DNA of 64,000 nt from JAZBPO01 sp963691775 (GTDB lineage Bacteria; Pseudomonadota; Gammaproteobacteria; Pseudomonadales; Azotimanducaceae): assembly GCA_963691775.1 (NCBI GenBank), contig OY829369.1, forward strand, positions 62,001-126,000. The letters are read 5' to 3'. Both the position numbers and the translations under genes were made by a program. The notes beneath the pieces are model-generated. The model worked only from the letters and a program-made list of their open reading frames with translations. It made no database searches and was not told the origin of the DNA. Below are positions 35,461-44,198 of the stretch, one piece after another; position 1 is the stretch's first letter; each line of letters starts with the position of its first letter.

Positions 35461-36213
35461 TCAACGGTCGAGGTCATCGATCAGCCGAGCTTTTGCGCCG
35501 TTCAGCAAGGCGGCGAGGAAGTCCGTTCCGCCCTGATCCGGGTGAAATTGCTGCATGAGCCGGCGGTGGGCACGAACGATCGTGTCGCGATCCGGATCTC
35601 CGTCTAGGCCGAGTATCGCGAGTGCTTGCGCGCGATCCGGCTCACCCTCGAAAGCTCGACCTCCTCCCTGCGCGGCCCCCTCATCGCGCGTACGCCAAAC
35701 GCCGCCGTAGGTGCGGTCGAGATAGCTCTCGAGCAGGCGCGCTGCATCCGGGTCCTCGGCCCTCAGCGTCCGCAGCCACTCGATCAGCGCAGTCTCGTCG
35801 AGCTCCCCGAGGCGTCGCCCTGCGTGCCGGCCCGTCAGCACGTCTCCATCCATGCTCCCGGATTCGTGATCAAGCACCATGCGCAGCGAACGGGTCCGGA
35901 CCTCCGATCGCCTCCCTGAGGGCGCACCCGCCGCCGACGCACCGCCGCCGCCCAAGACGCCGAGGCGAGCGAGTATGCGCAGGACTGGCAGGAAGCGCGC
36001 GAAGCGTACAGCGAGCGGCAGGATCGCCGCGGGAATCGTAAAGAGCCAGTGCAGGCGCCCCGTCGCGACCGCAAGCAGGACTACGGCCACGGCCGTCCCG
36101 ATGGCGGTGGCCAGGATGAACGCCCTGGGGTTGCCCCGGGCGCGAAGCCACGCCAGCCGAATGAGCGCGCCGAAGAATATCGCCAGCACCGCAATGAGGG
36201 CCGCGCGAATCAT
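35461..36213 (-). CDS. Membrane-anchored DnaJ-domain protein
   Basis: A 250-residue protein with two N-terminal membrane spans (about 2-18 and 30-50, then a further hydrophobic stretch to 80), a Gly/Ala/Arg-rich linker and a C-terminal J domain (about 190-250) with the HPD motif (QFHPDQGGTD) that stimulates DnaK ATPase. J domains at the C-terminus of a membrane protein are typical of type III co-chaperones like the alphaproteobacterial DnaJ/DjlA-like group. Its ATG overlaps the stop of the VWA gene (ATGA), so the two are coupled. Confidence 0.85.
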   Translation of the reverse strand: MIRAALIAVLAIFFGALIRLAWLRARGNPRAFILATAIGTAVAVVLLAVATGRLHWLFTIPAAILPLAVRFARFLPVLRILARLGVLGGGGASAAGAPSGRRSEVRTRSLRMVLDHESGSMDGDVLTGRHAGRRLGELDETALIEWLRTLRAEDPDAARLLESYLDRTYGGVWRTRDEGAAQGGGRAFEGEPDRAQALAILGLDGDPDRDTIVRAHRRLMQQFHPDQGGTDFLAALLNGAKARLIDDLDR

Positions 36214-36917
36214 CGAGGAAGGTCCTCCAGCAGCGCGCGCGCCACCGAATCTGTTCTGCCAAGGCGTGCGAGCGCATCGCGACCACCGGCTGCGAAGATT
36301 GCAACTGCACGGAGCAGGGAAGACAGGCGATGCGCGGCTGAATGGTCGAAGCGCGCATGGACGCCGCCGGACGCTCGCGCGACCGCCGCAAAGACTTCTC
36401 GAGCGGCGCGGTCCTTGCCTTCCTGAAAGGCGAAAACGGGGGTGCCGAGCAGTCCGAGCTCGCCGGCCACGCCAGCGACGCGATCGATCGGCTCCTCGCA
36501 GGCGTCGCCCACAAGAATGAGGCCCGCGATGCGTTCCCTGCGGGTCTCCTGGAGCGCAAAGCGAAGCAGTCGCTCGATCTGCGTGTGACCCGCAGCGCAG
36601 CGTACGGACGCCATGGCGCGTTGCAGCGGGACGGCATCGCGATGCCACGGGCCCGCGCGAAACTCACGGAAACCACGGAAAAAGCAAAGCCGCAGGGCAA
36701 GACCGCCCGCCTGATCCGCAGCCGAGAACATACGCGCGGTCAGGTGAGCGGCATGGTCCCAGGTGGCCTGCCTCGATGCAGTCGCATCGAGCCCGAAGAT
36801 CAGCCTTCCCCGCGGCGGCGGCCGCCGATCCACCTCGGCCAGAAAAGCGTCGACCGTGCGCTTCGTGACGGTGCCTCGAGGCGCTCGCTCCGGAACAGCG
36901 GGTTCGTCATCGTTCAT
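36210..36917 (-). CDS. VWA-domain protein paired with DnaJ-domain protein
   Basis: A 235-residue soluble protein with a von Willebrand A-like fold. The MIDAS-type motif is DATAS (in IFGLDATASRQAT), a Thr in the middle position instead of the usual Ser, followed by helices and the LILVGDACEEP strand/loop. VWA proteins bind metal and partner proteins. Similar VWA genes are known next to J-domain genes in other proteobacteria. It overlaps the DnaJ-domain gene by 4 bp. The function is unknown. Confidence 0.7.
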   Translation of the reverse strand: MNDDEPAVPERAPRGTVTKRTVDAFLAEVDRRPPPRGRLIFGLDATASRQATWDHAAHLTARMFSAADQAGGLALRLCFFRGFREFRAGPWHRDAVPLQRAMASVRCAAGHTQIERLLRFALQETRRERIAGLILVGDACEEPIDRVAGVAGELGLLGTPVFAFQEGKDRAAREVFAAVARASGGVHARFDHSAAHRLSSLLRAVAIFAAGGRDALARLGRTDSVARALLEDLPR

Positions 36918-37014
36918 GCCTTGATTCTCGCTGGAATCCGGCCCATCGGCTATGCTTCACCCCGTCGGTCGAGCATTCGCTCGGACCCGAAGAACAGGAA
37001 ATCCGCTGCCGATC

Positions 37015-37212
37015 ATGACCGAGGAAACCCTCGAGGAGTGGCTCCACGAGCTCCGCGTGGAGCACCGGGATCTCGACGACATGATCCAGATGCTGGAGAC
37101 GCAACGGGCCGCGGACCGCATGCAGATCCAGCGCTTGAAGAAGCGCAAGCTGAAGCTTAAAGACACCATATCCCGTGTCGAGAGCAAGCTGATCCCCGAT
37201 CTCGGAGCCTGA
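37015..37212 (+). CDS. YdcH family protein (DUF465)
   Basis: A 65-residue protein, charged and helical throughout, with the DUF465 pattern: LRVEHRDLDDMIQML then the basic IQRLKKRKLKLKDTISR. Such proteins form coiled-coil hairpins; function unknown. The ATG at 37015 follows ACAGGAA and yields the normal length. It lies two bases before the nucleotidase gene, suggesting an operon. Confidence 0.85.
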   Translation: MTEETLEEWLHELRVEHRDLDDMIQMLETQRAADRMQIQRLKKRKLKLKDTISRVESKLIPDLGA

Positions 37213-37214
37213 CT

Positions 37215-38177
37215 ATGGCGATCCACGCAGACGACGCGGGCCCGGCAATCGATACGTCTCCCAAGCGCCTTGTCGTCGCGATCTCGTCGCGAGCGCTGTT
37301 TGATCTGGATGCAAGCAATGAAGTTTTCGAGCGAGAGGGTGTAGAAGCGTACCGCCAGTATCAGATTGATCGCGAAGATAACCTCCTCGGTCCCGGCGAG
37401 GCGTTTCCGCTAGTGCGCAAGCTTTTGCGCATCAACGATGCGCTACCGGAATCACCCGTCGAGGTGATCCTGCTGTCGCGCAACACGGCCGACACGGGGT
37501 TGCGCGTCTTCAACTCGATTCAGCATCACGGTCTGCCCATCGAGAGAGCAGCTTTCTGCGGCGGTGAGCGACCGTGGCGATACGCTATCGCATTCGGTTG
37601 CGATCTATTTCTGTCCACTGAAGCCGAAGATGTGCGCCACGCGCTCAACGCGGGTATTGCGGCGGCTGCCATCGTTCCGCGCGAAGCCGGCCGCAGCAGC
37701 CCTGCTGACCAGCAAGACCGCGACGATACCTTGCGTCTCGCCTTCGACGGTGACGCAGTGCTGTTCTCGGACGAAGCAGAGCGCGTCTACAAGAGCGAGG
37801 GGCTCGGCGCCTTCAAGGCGAGCGAATCTGCGGCGGCCCGCGCCCCCCTGCAAGGCGGGCCATTCCGCAATTTTCTTGCTGCGGTGCACAGGATTCAGGG
37901 GGCCTTCAGCGCCGAAACCTGCCCGATTCGCACGGCGCTCGTCACGGCGCGGTCGGCGCCGGCGCACGAACGCGTTATTCGCACTCTAAGGCACTGGGAT
38001 GTGAGGCTCGACGAAAGCCTGTTCCTTGGCGGTCGACCCAAAGGGCCTTTCCTGAAAGCGTTTGGCGCCGATATCTTCTTTGACGACCAGCAGGTGCACT
38101 GTGATTCGGCGCGCGAGCACGTCACCGCGGGTCACGTGCCTCATGGCATTGCCAACGAACCCGATAGCCCGACCTGA
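37215..38177 (+). CDS. 5'-nucleotidase (cytosolic, NT5C1-like)
   Basis: A 320-residue protein of the cytosolic 5'-nucleotidase I family, which hydrolyses nucleoside monophosphates such as AMP to the nucleoside and phosphate. Family features are the LVVAISSRALFDLDASN start with the motif I-type Asp-x-Asp, EVILLSRNTADTGLRVFNSI, and the second acidic motifs FDGDAVLFSDE and FGADIFFDDQ. E. coli lacks a close homologue, whereas many Pseudomonas-like bacteria carry one. It follows the YdcH gene by two bases. Confidence 0.88.
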   Translation: MAIHADDAGPAIDTSPKRLVVAISSRALFDLDASNEVFEREGVEAYRQYQIDREDNLLGPGEAFPLVRKLLRINDALPESPVEVILLSRNTADTGLRVFNSIQHHGLPIERAAFCGGERPWRYAIAFGCDLFLSTEAEDVRHALNAGIAAAAIVPREAGRSSPADQQDRDDTLRLAFDGDAVLFSDEAERVYKSEGLGAFKASESAAARAPLQGGPFRNFLAAVHRIQGAFSAETCPIRTALVTARSAPAHERVIRTLRHWDVRLDESLFLGGRPKGPFLKAFGADIFFDDQQVHCDSAREHVTAGHVPHGIANEPDSPT

Positions 38178-38183
38178 GGCACA

Positions 38184-38777
38184 TCAGCGCGCGGGGAGGG
38201 TGTCAGGGCCCAAGCGGACCAGCTCCGCACGTGCGCGATTCAGCTCACGACCAAGGCGCTCCAATTCATTGAGCAATGCGCGGCGGCGAACACGTGCCGC
38301 CTCACGTTCCTCGCGATCGGCGTCGTCGGGCAGGCTTTCTTCCTGTTCGAGGGCGCGTTCAACCTCGGCCTTCTCTCTTTCGAGGGTGCGGATGTTGTTT
38401 GAAACGGTGCGCCATGCCTGCCCCTGTGCCCATGCATCCTCGAGCGCAATGCGACGATCCTCAGGACAGTCCGAAGGCAAAGGCGTGCCGCTGCGACCGA
38501 GTTCGTAGGCGCGATCTGCGCGGCAGAACAGCTCAAGGCCTTCTGCTCGGCCGGTACGCCATGCCTCGAGATCGGGGGTCACACCATACTCTGCGCAATC
38601 TCGGCGATAGCGATCAAAGCGCGAGACGGGGGCGCCACGCGAACCGTCGGTGTAGCCGAGCGCCTGCCAATCTGCGATCAGGCACTCGTTCTCGGACATG
38701 GACGCACAGCCGTGCAGCAGCCATGCGGCGAAAAGTAATGCGCTGGCGCGGAGGATCGTTCGAGGGTGATGCAGCAT
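38184..38777 (-). CDS. DUF2799 lipoprotein
   Basis: A 197-residue predicted lipoprotein: positively charged start, hydrophobic stretch and lipobox LLHGC. The mature part has the DUF2799 signature (CLIADWQALGYTDGSRG and repeated short Gly/Asp/Arg segments), then a long charged coiled coil (about 115-190). The function of the family is unknown. It is convergent with the nucleotidase and divergent from the cyclase. Confidence 0.82.
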   Translation of the reverse strand: MLHHPRTILRASALLFAAWLLHGCASMSENECLIADWQALGYTDGSRGAPVSRFDRYRRDCAEYGVTPDLEAWRTGRAEGLELFCRADRAYELGRSGTPLPSDCPEDRRIALEDAWAQGQAWRTVSNNIRTLEREKAEVERALEQEESLPDDADREEREAARVRRRALLNELERLGRELNRARAELVRLGPDTLPAR

Positions 38778-38843
38778 GGCCGTAGTCCCTGCAGCGACTG
38801 AGCGCCGCTATGATTGATGTGCCTGTGAGAGCGGAAAACGCGC

Positions 38844-40514
38844 ATGAAAGATAGTAGCTACCGCATGATGGTTGAAAGCGCGCCTGCGCGCATCGCCATC
38901 GACGCGGCCGGCGTTCGTCTTGCCGAATCCACAAAGGTTCGCGTTCTCCGAGAGACTCGGCAGCCCCCCACCTATTACTTTCCGCACACAGACGTTGCGC
39001 TTTCGTGCCTGCAGCCCAGTGCACTGCGCACCCACTGCCCGTTCAAGGGCAATGCGCGATATTGGCACGTTGTGGTGGGTAACACTCGCCTCGAAAACGC
39101 CGTTTGGAGCTACGAGACACCTGCTGAAGACGCATCGGAGATCGAGGGTCTCCTCGCTTTCAACTGGGACGCCATGGACGCGTGGTGGGCCGATGGAGAG
39201 CAGATCATCGAGCCTGCGGGCGTGGTCATCGATGCCCCGAATCCGCACGCCATGTGGCTCATGCACGCGGCGGATCGCTCACTGCCACCGGAGCGGATGC
39301 TCGCCGCGTTTGCAACGCATCTGCGCGAGCAAGGCTTTCCCTTGCTGCGCCTTGGCGTGCTCGTGCGCACTTTGCATCCTCTCGTATTTGCCTGGGGCGT
39401 TCTTGACTGGAGAGATCGGAGCGCTCCGGAGACATTCGAGATGCCCTATGAGGTCCTGCGCGCTGAAGAATTCCGCCTCAGCCCGTACGCCCCGATTCTT
39501 AGCGGGGAAGGTGGCGTACGTCGGCGCATCGATCCACGCGCACGCGCGGACTTCCCGATCCTCGAGGATCTTGCACGGCGCGGGGCCACCGATTACGCCG
39601 CGATGCCGATGCAATTCTCGGACGGGCAGATCAACATTCTGACGCTTGTTGCAGATGGCGCGGAGGGGTTCACGACCGACCAGCTCGGTCCAATACACGA
39701 AGTATTGCCCTTGCTATCGTCGATCTTCGAGGTCTACTCACACAGACGCCTTGCGAGCGTCTTGATGGAAACCTATCTCGGCACGCAGACGGGCACCCGC
39801 GTGCTTGCGGGCAAGGTTCGGCGGGGAGACAGCGAAGCAATCCACGCGGTCATATGGTTCTCCGATCTTCGCGATTCCACCCGACTGACGGAGGCGCTCG
39901 GGCGCCACGAGTACCTAGAGCTTCTCAACGACTACTTCGATTGCATGGCAGGCGCCGTTCTTGCGCATGAAGGAGAAGTCCTGAAGTACATCGGTGATGC
40001 AGTCATGGCAATCTTTCCTGTGGCTGATCCGCACGAATTACGCCCAATCGCGGCGGCGCGTGCGCTTGCCGCTGCCCGCGACGCATCTGCTCGCGTGGAT
40101 CGCCTCAACAGCGCGCGCCGTGAGCGCGGCATTGATCCCATTGGCTTCGGCATCGCGTTGCATCGGGGCGAGTTCACCTACGGAAATGTCGGTACGCCAA
40201 GACGCCTGGATTTCACCGTGATCGGAGGCGCCGCAAATGAAGCCGCGCGCATGGAGGCGCTCACCAAGGATCTGGGGGAACGCATTCTCATATCCGCTCC
40301 CGTCGCCGAAAGCGTGCCCGAAACGTTGCGTGCTGTCGGCCGCTACAGCTTGCGCGGCGTTGGCCACGCAATGGAGCTGTTTGCACTCCCCGCCGATGAT
40401 TCAGAACAGCGCGAAGCGGACACCCAAACCCATCAGCAGCGTTGCCAGGATCGGGCGCATGATTCGGTCGGGCAGATGATTCGCCACCTGCGTTCCGAGC
40501 CAGATCGCGGGTAA
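38844..40514 (+). CDS. DUF427 / class III nucleotidyl cyclase fusion
   Basis: A 556-residue protein in three parts. Residues 12-113 are a DUF427 domain (YYFPHTDV, HCPFKGNARYWHV, ENAVWSYETP). Residues 145-310 look like the sensor domain of soluble rhizobial-type cyclases. Residues 333-500 are a class III cyclase with metal ligands Asp341 and Asp385, the adenine-selecting Lys381 (in LKYIGDAV), and the transition-state residues Asn465 and Arg469, so it should make cAMP. The domain ends near 515; the remaining 40 residues are read antisense to the end of the convergent TauE/SafE gene (114-bp overlap) and look non-native. No cAMP receptor is in the window. Confidence 0.88.
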   Translation: MKDSSYRMMVESAPARIAIDAAGVRLAESTKVRVLRETRQPPTYYFPHTDVALSCLQPSALRTHCPFKGNARYWHVVVGNTRLENAVWSYETPAEDASEIEGLLAFNWDAMDAWWADGEQIIEPAGVVIDAPNPHAMWLMHAADRSLPPERMLAAFATHLREQGFPLLRLGVLVRTLHPLVFAWGVLDWRDRSAPETFEMPYEVLRAEEFRLSPYAPILSGEGGVRRRIDPRARADFPILEDLARRGATDYAAMPMQFSDGQINILTLVADGAEGFTTDQLGPIHEVLPLLSSIFEVYSHRRLASVLMETYLGTQTGTRVLAGKVRRGDSEAIHAVIWFSDLRDSTRLTEALGRHEYLELLNDYFDCMAGAVLAHEGEVLKYIGDAVMAIFPVADPHELRPIAAARALAAARDASARVDRLNSARRERGIDPIGFGIALHRGEFTYGNVGTPRRLDFTVIGGAANEAARMEALTKDLGERILISAPVAESVPETLRAVGRYSLRGVGHAMELFALPADDSEQREADTQTHQQRCQDRAHDSVGQMIRHLRSEPDRG

Positions 40515-41189
40515 AGAGCCGACCAGGAGCGCAGCAAGAAGGGAAAAGTTCACGTTCCCGAGGGCCAGATGACCGAGCCCGGCGATCAAGGTCAGCGGTA
40601 CGGCATGCGCGATGTCCGTCCCAACGATGCGAACCGCGCGGATACGGGGATAGAGCGCAACAAGAACTGCAGCGCCGAAGGCGCCAGCACCGACAGAGGA
40701 CAGCGTTACGCAGACGCCCAGCAACATGCCGACCGTCACGGTCACCCCCGTTGCATGCGCATCGACCCACGCCCTGATCGGCCCGGATGCGCGTTCAATC
40801 TCGCCCCGACGCAGATGATCGCGCAGCAGTATCGAGCACGCCGTCGCGATGAGCATCACGCCCAGGGCACTGGTCAGGACCGGTGCGTACGCCTCCGGCG
40901 CTCCAAATACCGAATGCAGCGCAAATACCGTGAGCACCGACGCAGGAATCGATCCGAGGGCAAGGCAGCGGACCAGCTCCCAATGCACGTTTGTTTGGCG
41001 CGCGTGGGCAGCCATCCCGCCCATCTTGGTCAGTGCCGCGTACAGCAGATCCGTACCGATCGCGACATTGAGCGGAAACCCGAAGAGCAAAAGCAGCGGT
41101 GTCATCAGTGAGCCACCGCCAACGCCAGTGACGCCGATCGCGAAACCCACGCTCGCGCCGGCAAGAATGTAGCTGAGGGCGTCGATCAT
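40401..41189 (-). CDS. TauE/SafE family sulfite/organosulfonate exporter
   Basis: A 262-residue membrane protein with about eight spans; TauE/SafE proteins export sulfite, taurine-derived or other sulfur anions. The sequence begins MIDALSYILAGASVGFAIGVTGVGGGSLMTP, a typical family start, and has the second-repeat GVGAGAFGAAVL. It is divergent from cysB with a LysR-type box between them, in line with a sulfur role. Its 3' end overlaps the cyclase gene by 114 bp. Confidence 0.85.
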   Translation of the reverse strand: MIDALSYILAGASVGFAIGVTGVGGGSLMTPLLLLFGFPLNVAIGTDLLYAALTKMGGMAAHARQTNVHWELVRCLALGSIPASVLTVFALHSVFGAPEAYAPVLTSALGVMLIATACSILLRDHLRRGEIERASGPIRAWVDAHATGVTVTVGMLLGVCVTLSSVGAGAFGAAVLVALYPRIRAVRIVGTDIAHAVPLTLIAGLGHLALGNVNFSLLAALLVGSLPAIWLGTQVANHLPDRIMRPILATLLMGLGVRFALF

Positions 41190-41255
41190 GGTCCGCGTTG
41201 GGCCGCCTCGTTATAACCGGAAGGCGACTGTAAGGGCGGCCCACTAGCGCAAGAA

Positions 41256-41276
41256 GGAATATTTGATTCTAATTCC
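41256..41276. promoter_or_regulatory. LysR-type box GGAAT-N11-ATTCC, candidate CysB site
   Basis: GGAAT (41256-41260) and ATTCC (41272-41276) are exact inverted repeats separated by 11 bases, the T-N11-A layout of LysR-family sites. The box lies in an AT-rich pocket between divergent tauE and cysB, 82 bp before the cysB start. CysB represses its own gene in enteric bacteria, so autoregulation is plausible. Confidence 0.5.
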
Positions 41277-41358
41277 AGAACCGCGCTACATATCGGTCTG
41301 CGTCTGCCGGAGGCTCGTCGGCGCAGGCGTCCGGACCGCCGAGGGGGAGGGAACGGGT

Positions 41359-42333
41359 TTGAAACTGCAGCAGCTGCGCTACATCTGGGAGGTCGCTCAT
41401 CACGATCTCAACGTGTCTGCCACGGCACAGGCGCTGTATACCTCGCAGCCGGGCATCTCGAAGCAGATTCGCCTATTGGAGGACGAGCTCGGCGTTGAAG
41501 TCTTCGCGCGCTCCGGAAAGCACCTGACGCACGTCACGCCAGCGGGCGAAGTCATCATCGCAATGGCAGGGGAGATTCTCCGCAAGACCGAAACGATCAA
41601 GCGCGCCGCAGAAGAATTCAACAACGAGACTCAGGGATCGCTCGCCATTGCGACGACGCACACGCAAGCGCGGTACGTCCTGCCGCGCATCATCGGCGAT
41701 TTCCGCGCGCGCTACCCGGACGTTGCGCTGCATATGCAGCAAGGCAGCCCGACACAGATTGCGCAAATGGCGGCAGAAGGGGACGCGGACTTTGCGATTG
41801 CGACGGAAGGACTCGACCACTTCAGCGACCTGATCATGATGCCCTGCTATCGGTGGAACCGCTGCATCGTCGTTCCTAAGGGACATCCACTTGCGAACAT
41901 GGATACGCCGCCCCTGGAGGAAATTGCCAAGTATCCAATCGTTACCTACGTATTCGGATTCACCGGGCGATCAAAGCTCGACGACGCGTTCAGTTCCCGC
42001 GGTCTATCCCCGCGCGTCGTCTTCACTGCCACCGATGCGGACGTCATCAAGACCTACGTCCGCCTCGGCCTTGGAATCGGGATCATTGCACATATGGCTT
42101 GGGACGCCGCACTCGACGCCGATCTCGTGCCCATCGACGCAAGCCATCTGTTCGAGTCGAGCGTGACGCACGTGGGCTTTCGAAAAGGGACATTCATGCG
42201 CCGTTTCATGTTCGATTTCATCGAACTTTTCGCGCCCCAGCTTGACCGCGAGCGCGTCGAAGCAGTGATCGCATGCGGCAACCGGAACGAACGCGAGGCC
42301 TTGTTCGCGGGCGTGGATCTGCCCGAGCTCTGA
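41359..42333 (+). CDS. cysB: CysB, LysR-type regulator of sulfur assimilation
   Basis: CysB activates sulfate-assimilation genes in response to N-acetylserine. The 324-residue protein is equal in length to E. coli CysB: N-terminal helix-turn-helix (about 1-60, MKLQQLRYIWEV ... SQPGISKQIRLLEDELG) and effector-binding domain with the TTHTQARYVLP signature (about 98-108). The start codon is TTG at 41359, with GGGGGAGGG upstream; the ATG alternatives do not give the family N-terminus. It heads a cysB / cysH / thrH / pabB neighbourhood like that of Pseudomonas. Confidence 0.95.
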   Translation: MKLQQLRYIWEVAHHDLNVSATAQALYTSQPGISKQIRLLEDELGVEVFARSGKHLTHVTPAGEVIIAMAGEILRKTETIKRAAEEFNNETQGSLAIATTHTQARYVLPRIIGDFRARYPDVALHMQQGSPTQIAQMAAEGDADFAIATEGLDHFSDLIMMPCYRWNRCIVVPKGHPLANMDTPPLEEIAKYPIVTYVFGFTGRSKLDDAFSSRGLSPRVVFTATDADVIKTYVRLGLGIGIIAHMAWDAALDADLVPIDASHLFESSVTHVGFRKGTFMRRFMFDFIELFAPQLDRERVEAVIACGNRNEREALFAGVDLPEL

Positions 42334-42630
42334 GCTAGCGCCCACGGCTCGGCCCTGCGCAAGCACGACACAGATCGCACGGCCGCACGCTCCAGTCCGG
42401 GCAGACGACACCGTGCCAGGGGCGCCCGCCGCGAAGCGGAGATGCGCGGAGCACGTCTGCGCGCGGGGACGGGGCTGGAACGCTCACCGCACGAGGGTCC
42501 GGTTAGGGTACGCCCCACCAAGTAAGCCAGTCAGACGCGAGGACAGTCCGGCTGCGATCAGCCGAGCGGCTGCCGTTCGTGTCTGCGCGCGTCGCTGTCG
42601 AGGACGGGGGACGCCCTCACGACTTGCCGC
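42334..42630. other. Gene-free gap between convergent cysB and cysH
   Basis: About 300 bp between the stops of cysB and cysH. There is one perfect hairpin (CGGCTG-CGAT-CAGCCG, 42549-42564) without a T tract; nothing else is supported. I compared the region with RNase P RNA and found no match. Confidence 0.5.
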
Positions 42631-43422
42631 TCACGCGGTAGCGCGTTCCCGGGCGATCAGGGCATCGGAGTCGTCGAGCTTGTCCAGATGCAGACCACAC
42701 TCCTTCTTTACAGCAGCCTCCCACCACCATCGGCCCGCTCGCTCATGCTCATGCGGAGCGACTGCGCGCGTGCACGGCTCACAGCCAATGCTGACGAAGC
42801 CGCGGTCGTGGAGCTCGTTGTAGGGCACTTCATGATCGCGGATGTATCGCCAGACGTCCTCGGATCGCCAACCGGCAAGAGGGTTGAATTTGTACAGCGG
42901 CGCCTGAGGCTTCGAGAAGGCGCGATCCAGCTGCACCACCGGGACGTCTGCGCGCGTCGGACTTTGATCCCGGCGCTGTCCGGTGATCCAGGCGTCAACG
43001 CCCTCCAGCCGGCGCCGCAGCGGCTCGATCTTGCGGATAGAGCAGCACTCTTCGTGCCCGTCCTCATAGAAGCTGAAGAGCCCCTTCTGACCCACAAGGC
43101 GCTGGACAGCGTCCGCCTGCGGAGACATCACTTCGACCGCGAGGCCGTAGTGTTTGCGCACCCTTTCAAGGAAACGCAGGGTCTCCGAGTGGAGGCGACC
43201 GGTGTCCAGGCAGAAGATTTCAGCGCGGTCAGTCATGTTCGCGAGCATGTCGATCAGGACGACGTCCTCGGCACCGCTGAACGAGAGCACGACATTCTCG
43301 AACCGCTCGATGGCGGTCCGGAGAATGTCGCGCGGCGCGGCGCCTTCCAGCTCAGCGGCGACCCCGTGCGGATCGAACACGGGCGGATGGCTGACGGCTT
43401 CACTCATCTTCAAGGCTCGCAT
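42631..43422 (-). CDS. cysH: Assimilatory adenylylsulfate (APS) reductase
   Basis: Reduces adenylylsulfate to sulfite and AMP using thioredoxin. The protein has 263 residues; the PP-loop-type SGAEDVVL motif is followed by Cys126-Cys127 (EECC) and Cys214-x-x-Cys217 (GCEPC), the four ligands of the [4Fe-4S] cluster that marks APS reductases, and the catalytic Cys242 (in ECGLH). The enteric PAPS reductase lacks the paired cysteines, so this host should not need a PAPS step. Alternative start ATG at 43407, five codons down. It is divergent from thrH. Confidence 0.94.
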   Translation of the reverse strand: MRALKMSEAVSHPPVFDPHGVAAELEGAAPRDILRTAIERFENVVLSFSGAEDVVLIDMLANMTDRAEIFCLDTGRLHSETLRFLERVRKHYGLAVEVMSPQADAVQRLVGQKGLFSFYEDGHEECCSIRKIEPLRRRLEGVDAWITGQRRDQSPTRADVPVVQLDRAFSKPQAPLYKFNPLAGWRSEDVWRYIRDHEVPYNELHDRGFVSIGCEPCTRAVAPHEHERAGRWWWEAAVKKECGLHLDKLDDSDALIARERATA

Positions 43423-43583
43423 GGCTTTACGCGCCGCGAGGCTAGCAAGCGTGGCGGGGCCTACAAAGATCGATGTGCAATAAGCTCAGGGTGCGTCACG
43501 CGGCAGGCGGATGCGGGCGGCGTTGGACGACACCAGCACCGCTTCCATAGACTCCGGGCGCCGCGTCGTCCTCGGAGCCTGCG

Positions 43584-44198
43584 ATGAATATCCTTTGCCT
43601 TGATCTTGAAGGCGTGCTGATCCCCGAAATCTGGATCGGCGTCGCCGAGCGTACTGGCATCGAAGGGCTCAAGCTCACCACTCGCGACATCCCGGACTAC
43701 GACGAACTGATGACCGGGCGTCTTGCGCTCCTGCGCGAGCACGACCTCGGCATGGCGGACATTCAGGCGGTCATAGGCGCCATGGCCCCGCTGCCCGGTG
43801 CGGCGGCGTTCCTCGAGTGGGCGCGCATGCGCGTGCAGGTCGCGATCCTGTCCGACACGTTCTACGAATTTGCGGCCCCGCTCATGGCGCAGCTCGGCCA
43901 TCCGCTGCTCTTGTGCCACAAGCTCACGATCGATGCGCAGGGCAGGGTTGCGGACTACCATATTCGCCAGCCGGATCCTAAGCGTGCATCCGTAAGGGCC
44001 TTTCATGGCCTGAACTACAGGTGTATCGCAGCGGGCGATTCGTTCAATGACACAAGCATGCTCGAGGAGGCTGATCGCGGCTTCTTTTTCCGCGCGCCTG
44101 AGAACGTGCGCAGGGAATTCCCTCAGTACGCCGCAGCCGATGAATACAGCGAACTGCGGGCCCTCATCGAACAGACGCTGAAGGATTGGCGGGCCTAG
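43584..44198 (+). CDS. thrH: ThrH, phosphoserine phosphatase / phosphoserine:homoserine phosphotransferase
   Basis: A 204-residue HAD-superfamily enzyme. The protein matches P. aeruginosa ThrH along its length: LDLEGVLIPEIWI (Asp7 nucleophile, with Glu9 in place of the usual Asp), TTRDIPDYDELM, ILSDTFYEF, LCHKL and AAGDSFNDTSM. ThrH can dephosphorylate phosphoserine and transfer phosphate to homoserine. The order cysH-thrH-pabB is as in Pseudomonas. It overlaps the convergent pabB by 4 bp. Confidence 0.93.
   Translation: MNILCLDLEGVLIPEIWIGVAERTGIEGLKLTTRDIPDYDELMTGRLALLREHDLGMADIQAVIGAMAPLPGAAAFLEWARMRVQVAILSDTFYEFAAPLMAQLGHPLLLCHKLTIDAQGRVADYHIRQPDPKRASVRAFHGLNYRCIAAGDSFNDTSMLEEADRGFFFRAPENVRREFPQYAAADEYSELRALIEQTLKDWRA

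Noticed and set aside
42334..42630. RNase P RNA or another structured RNA
   Set aside because: The gap is shorter than RNase P RNA and lacks its conserved segments; only one small hairpin is visible.
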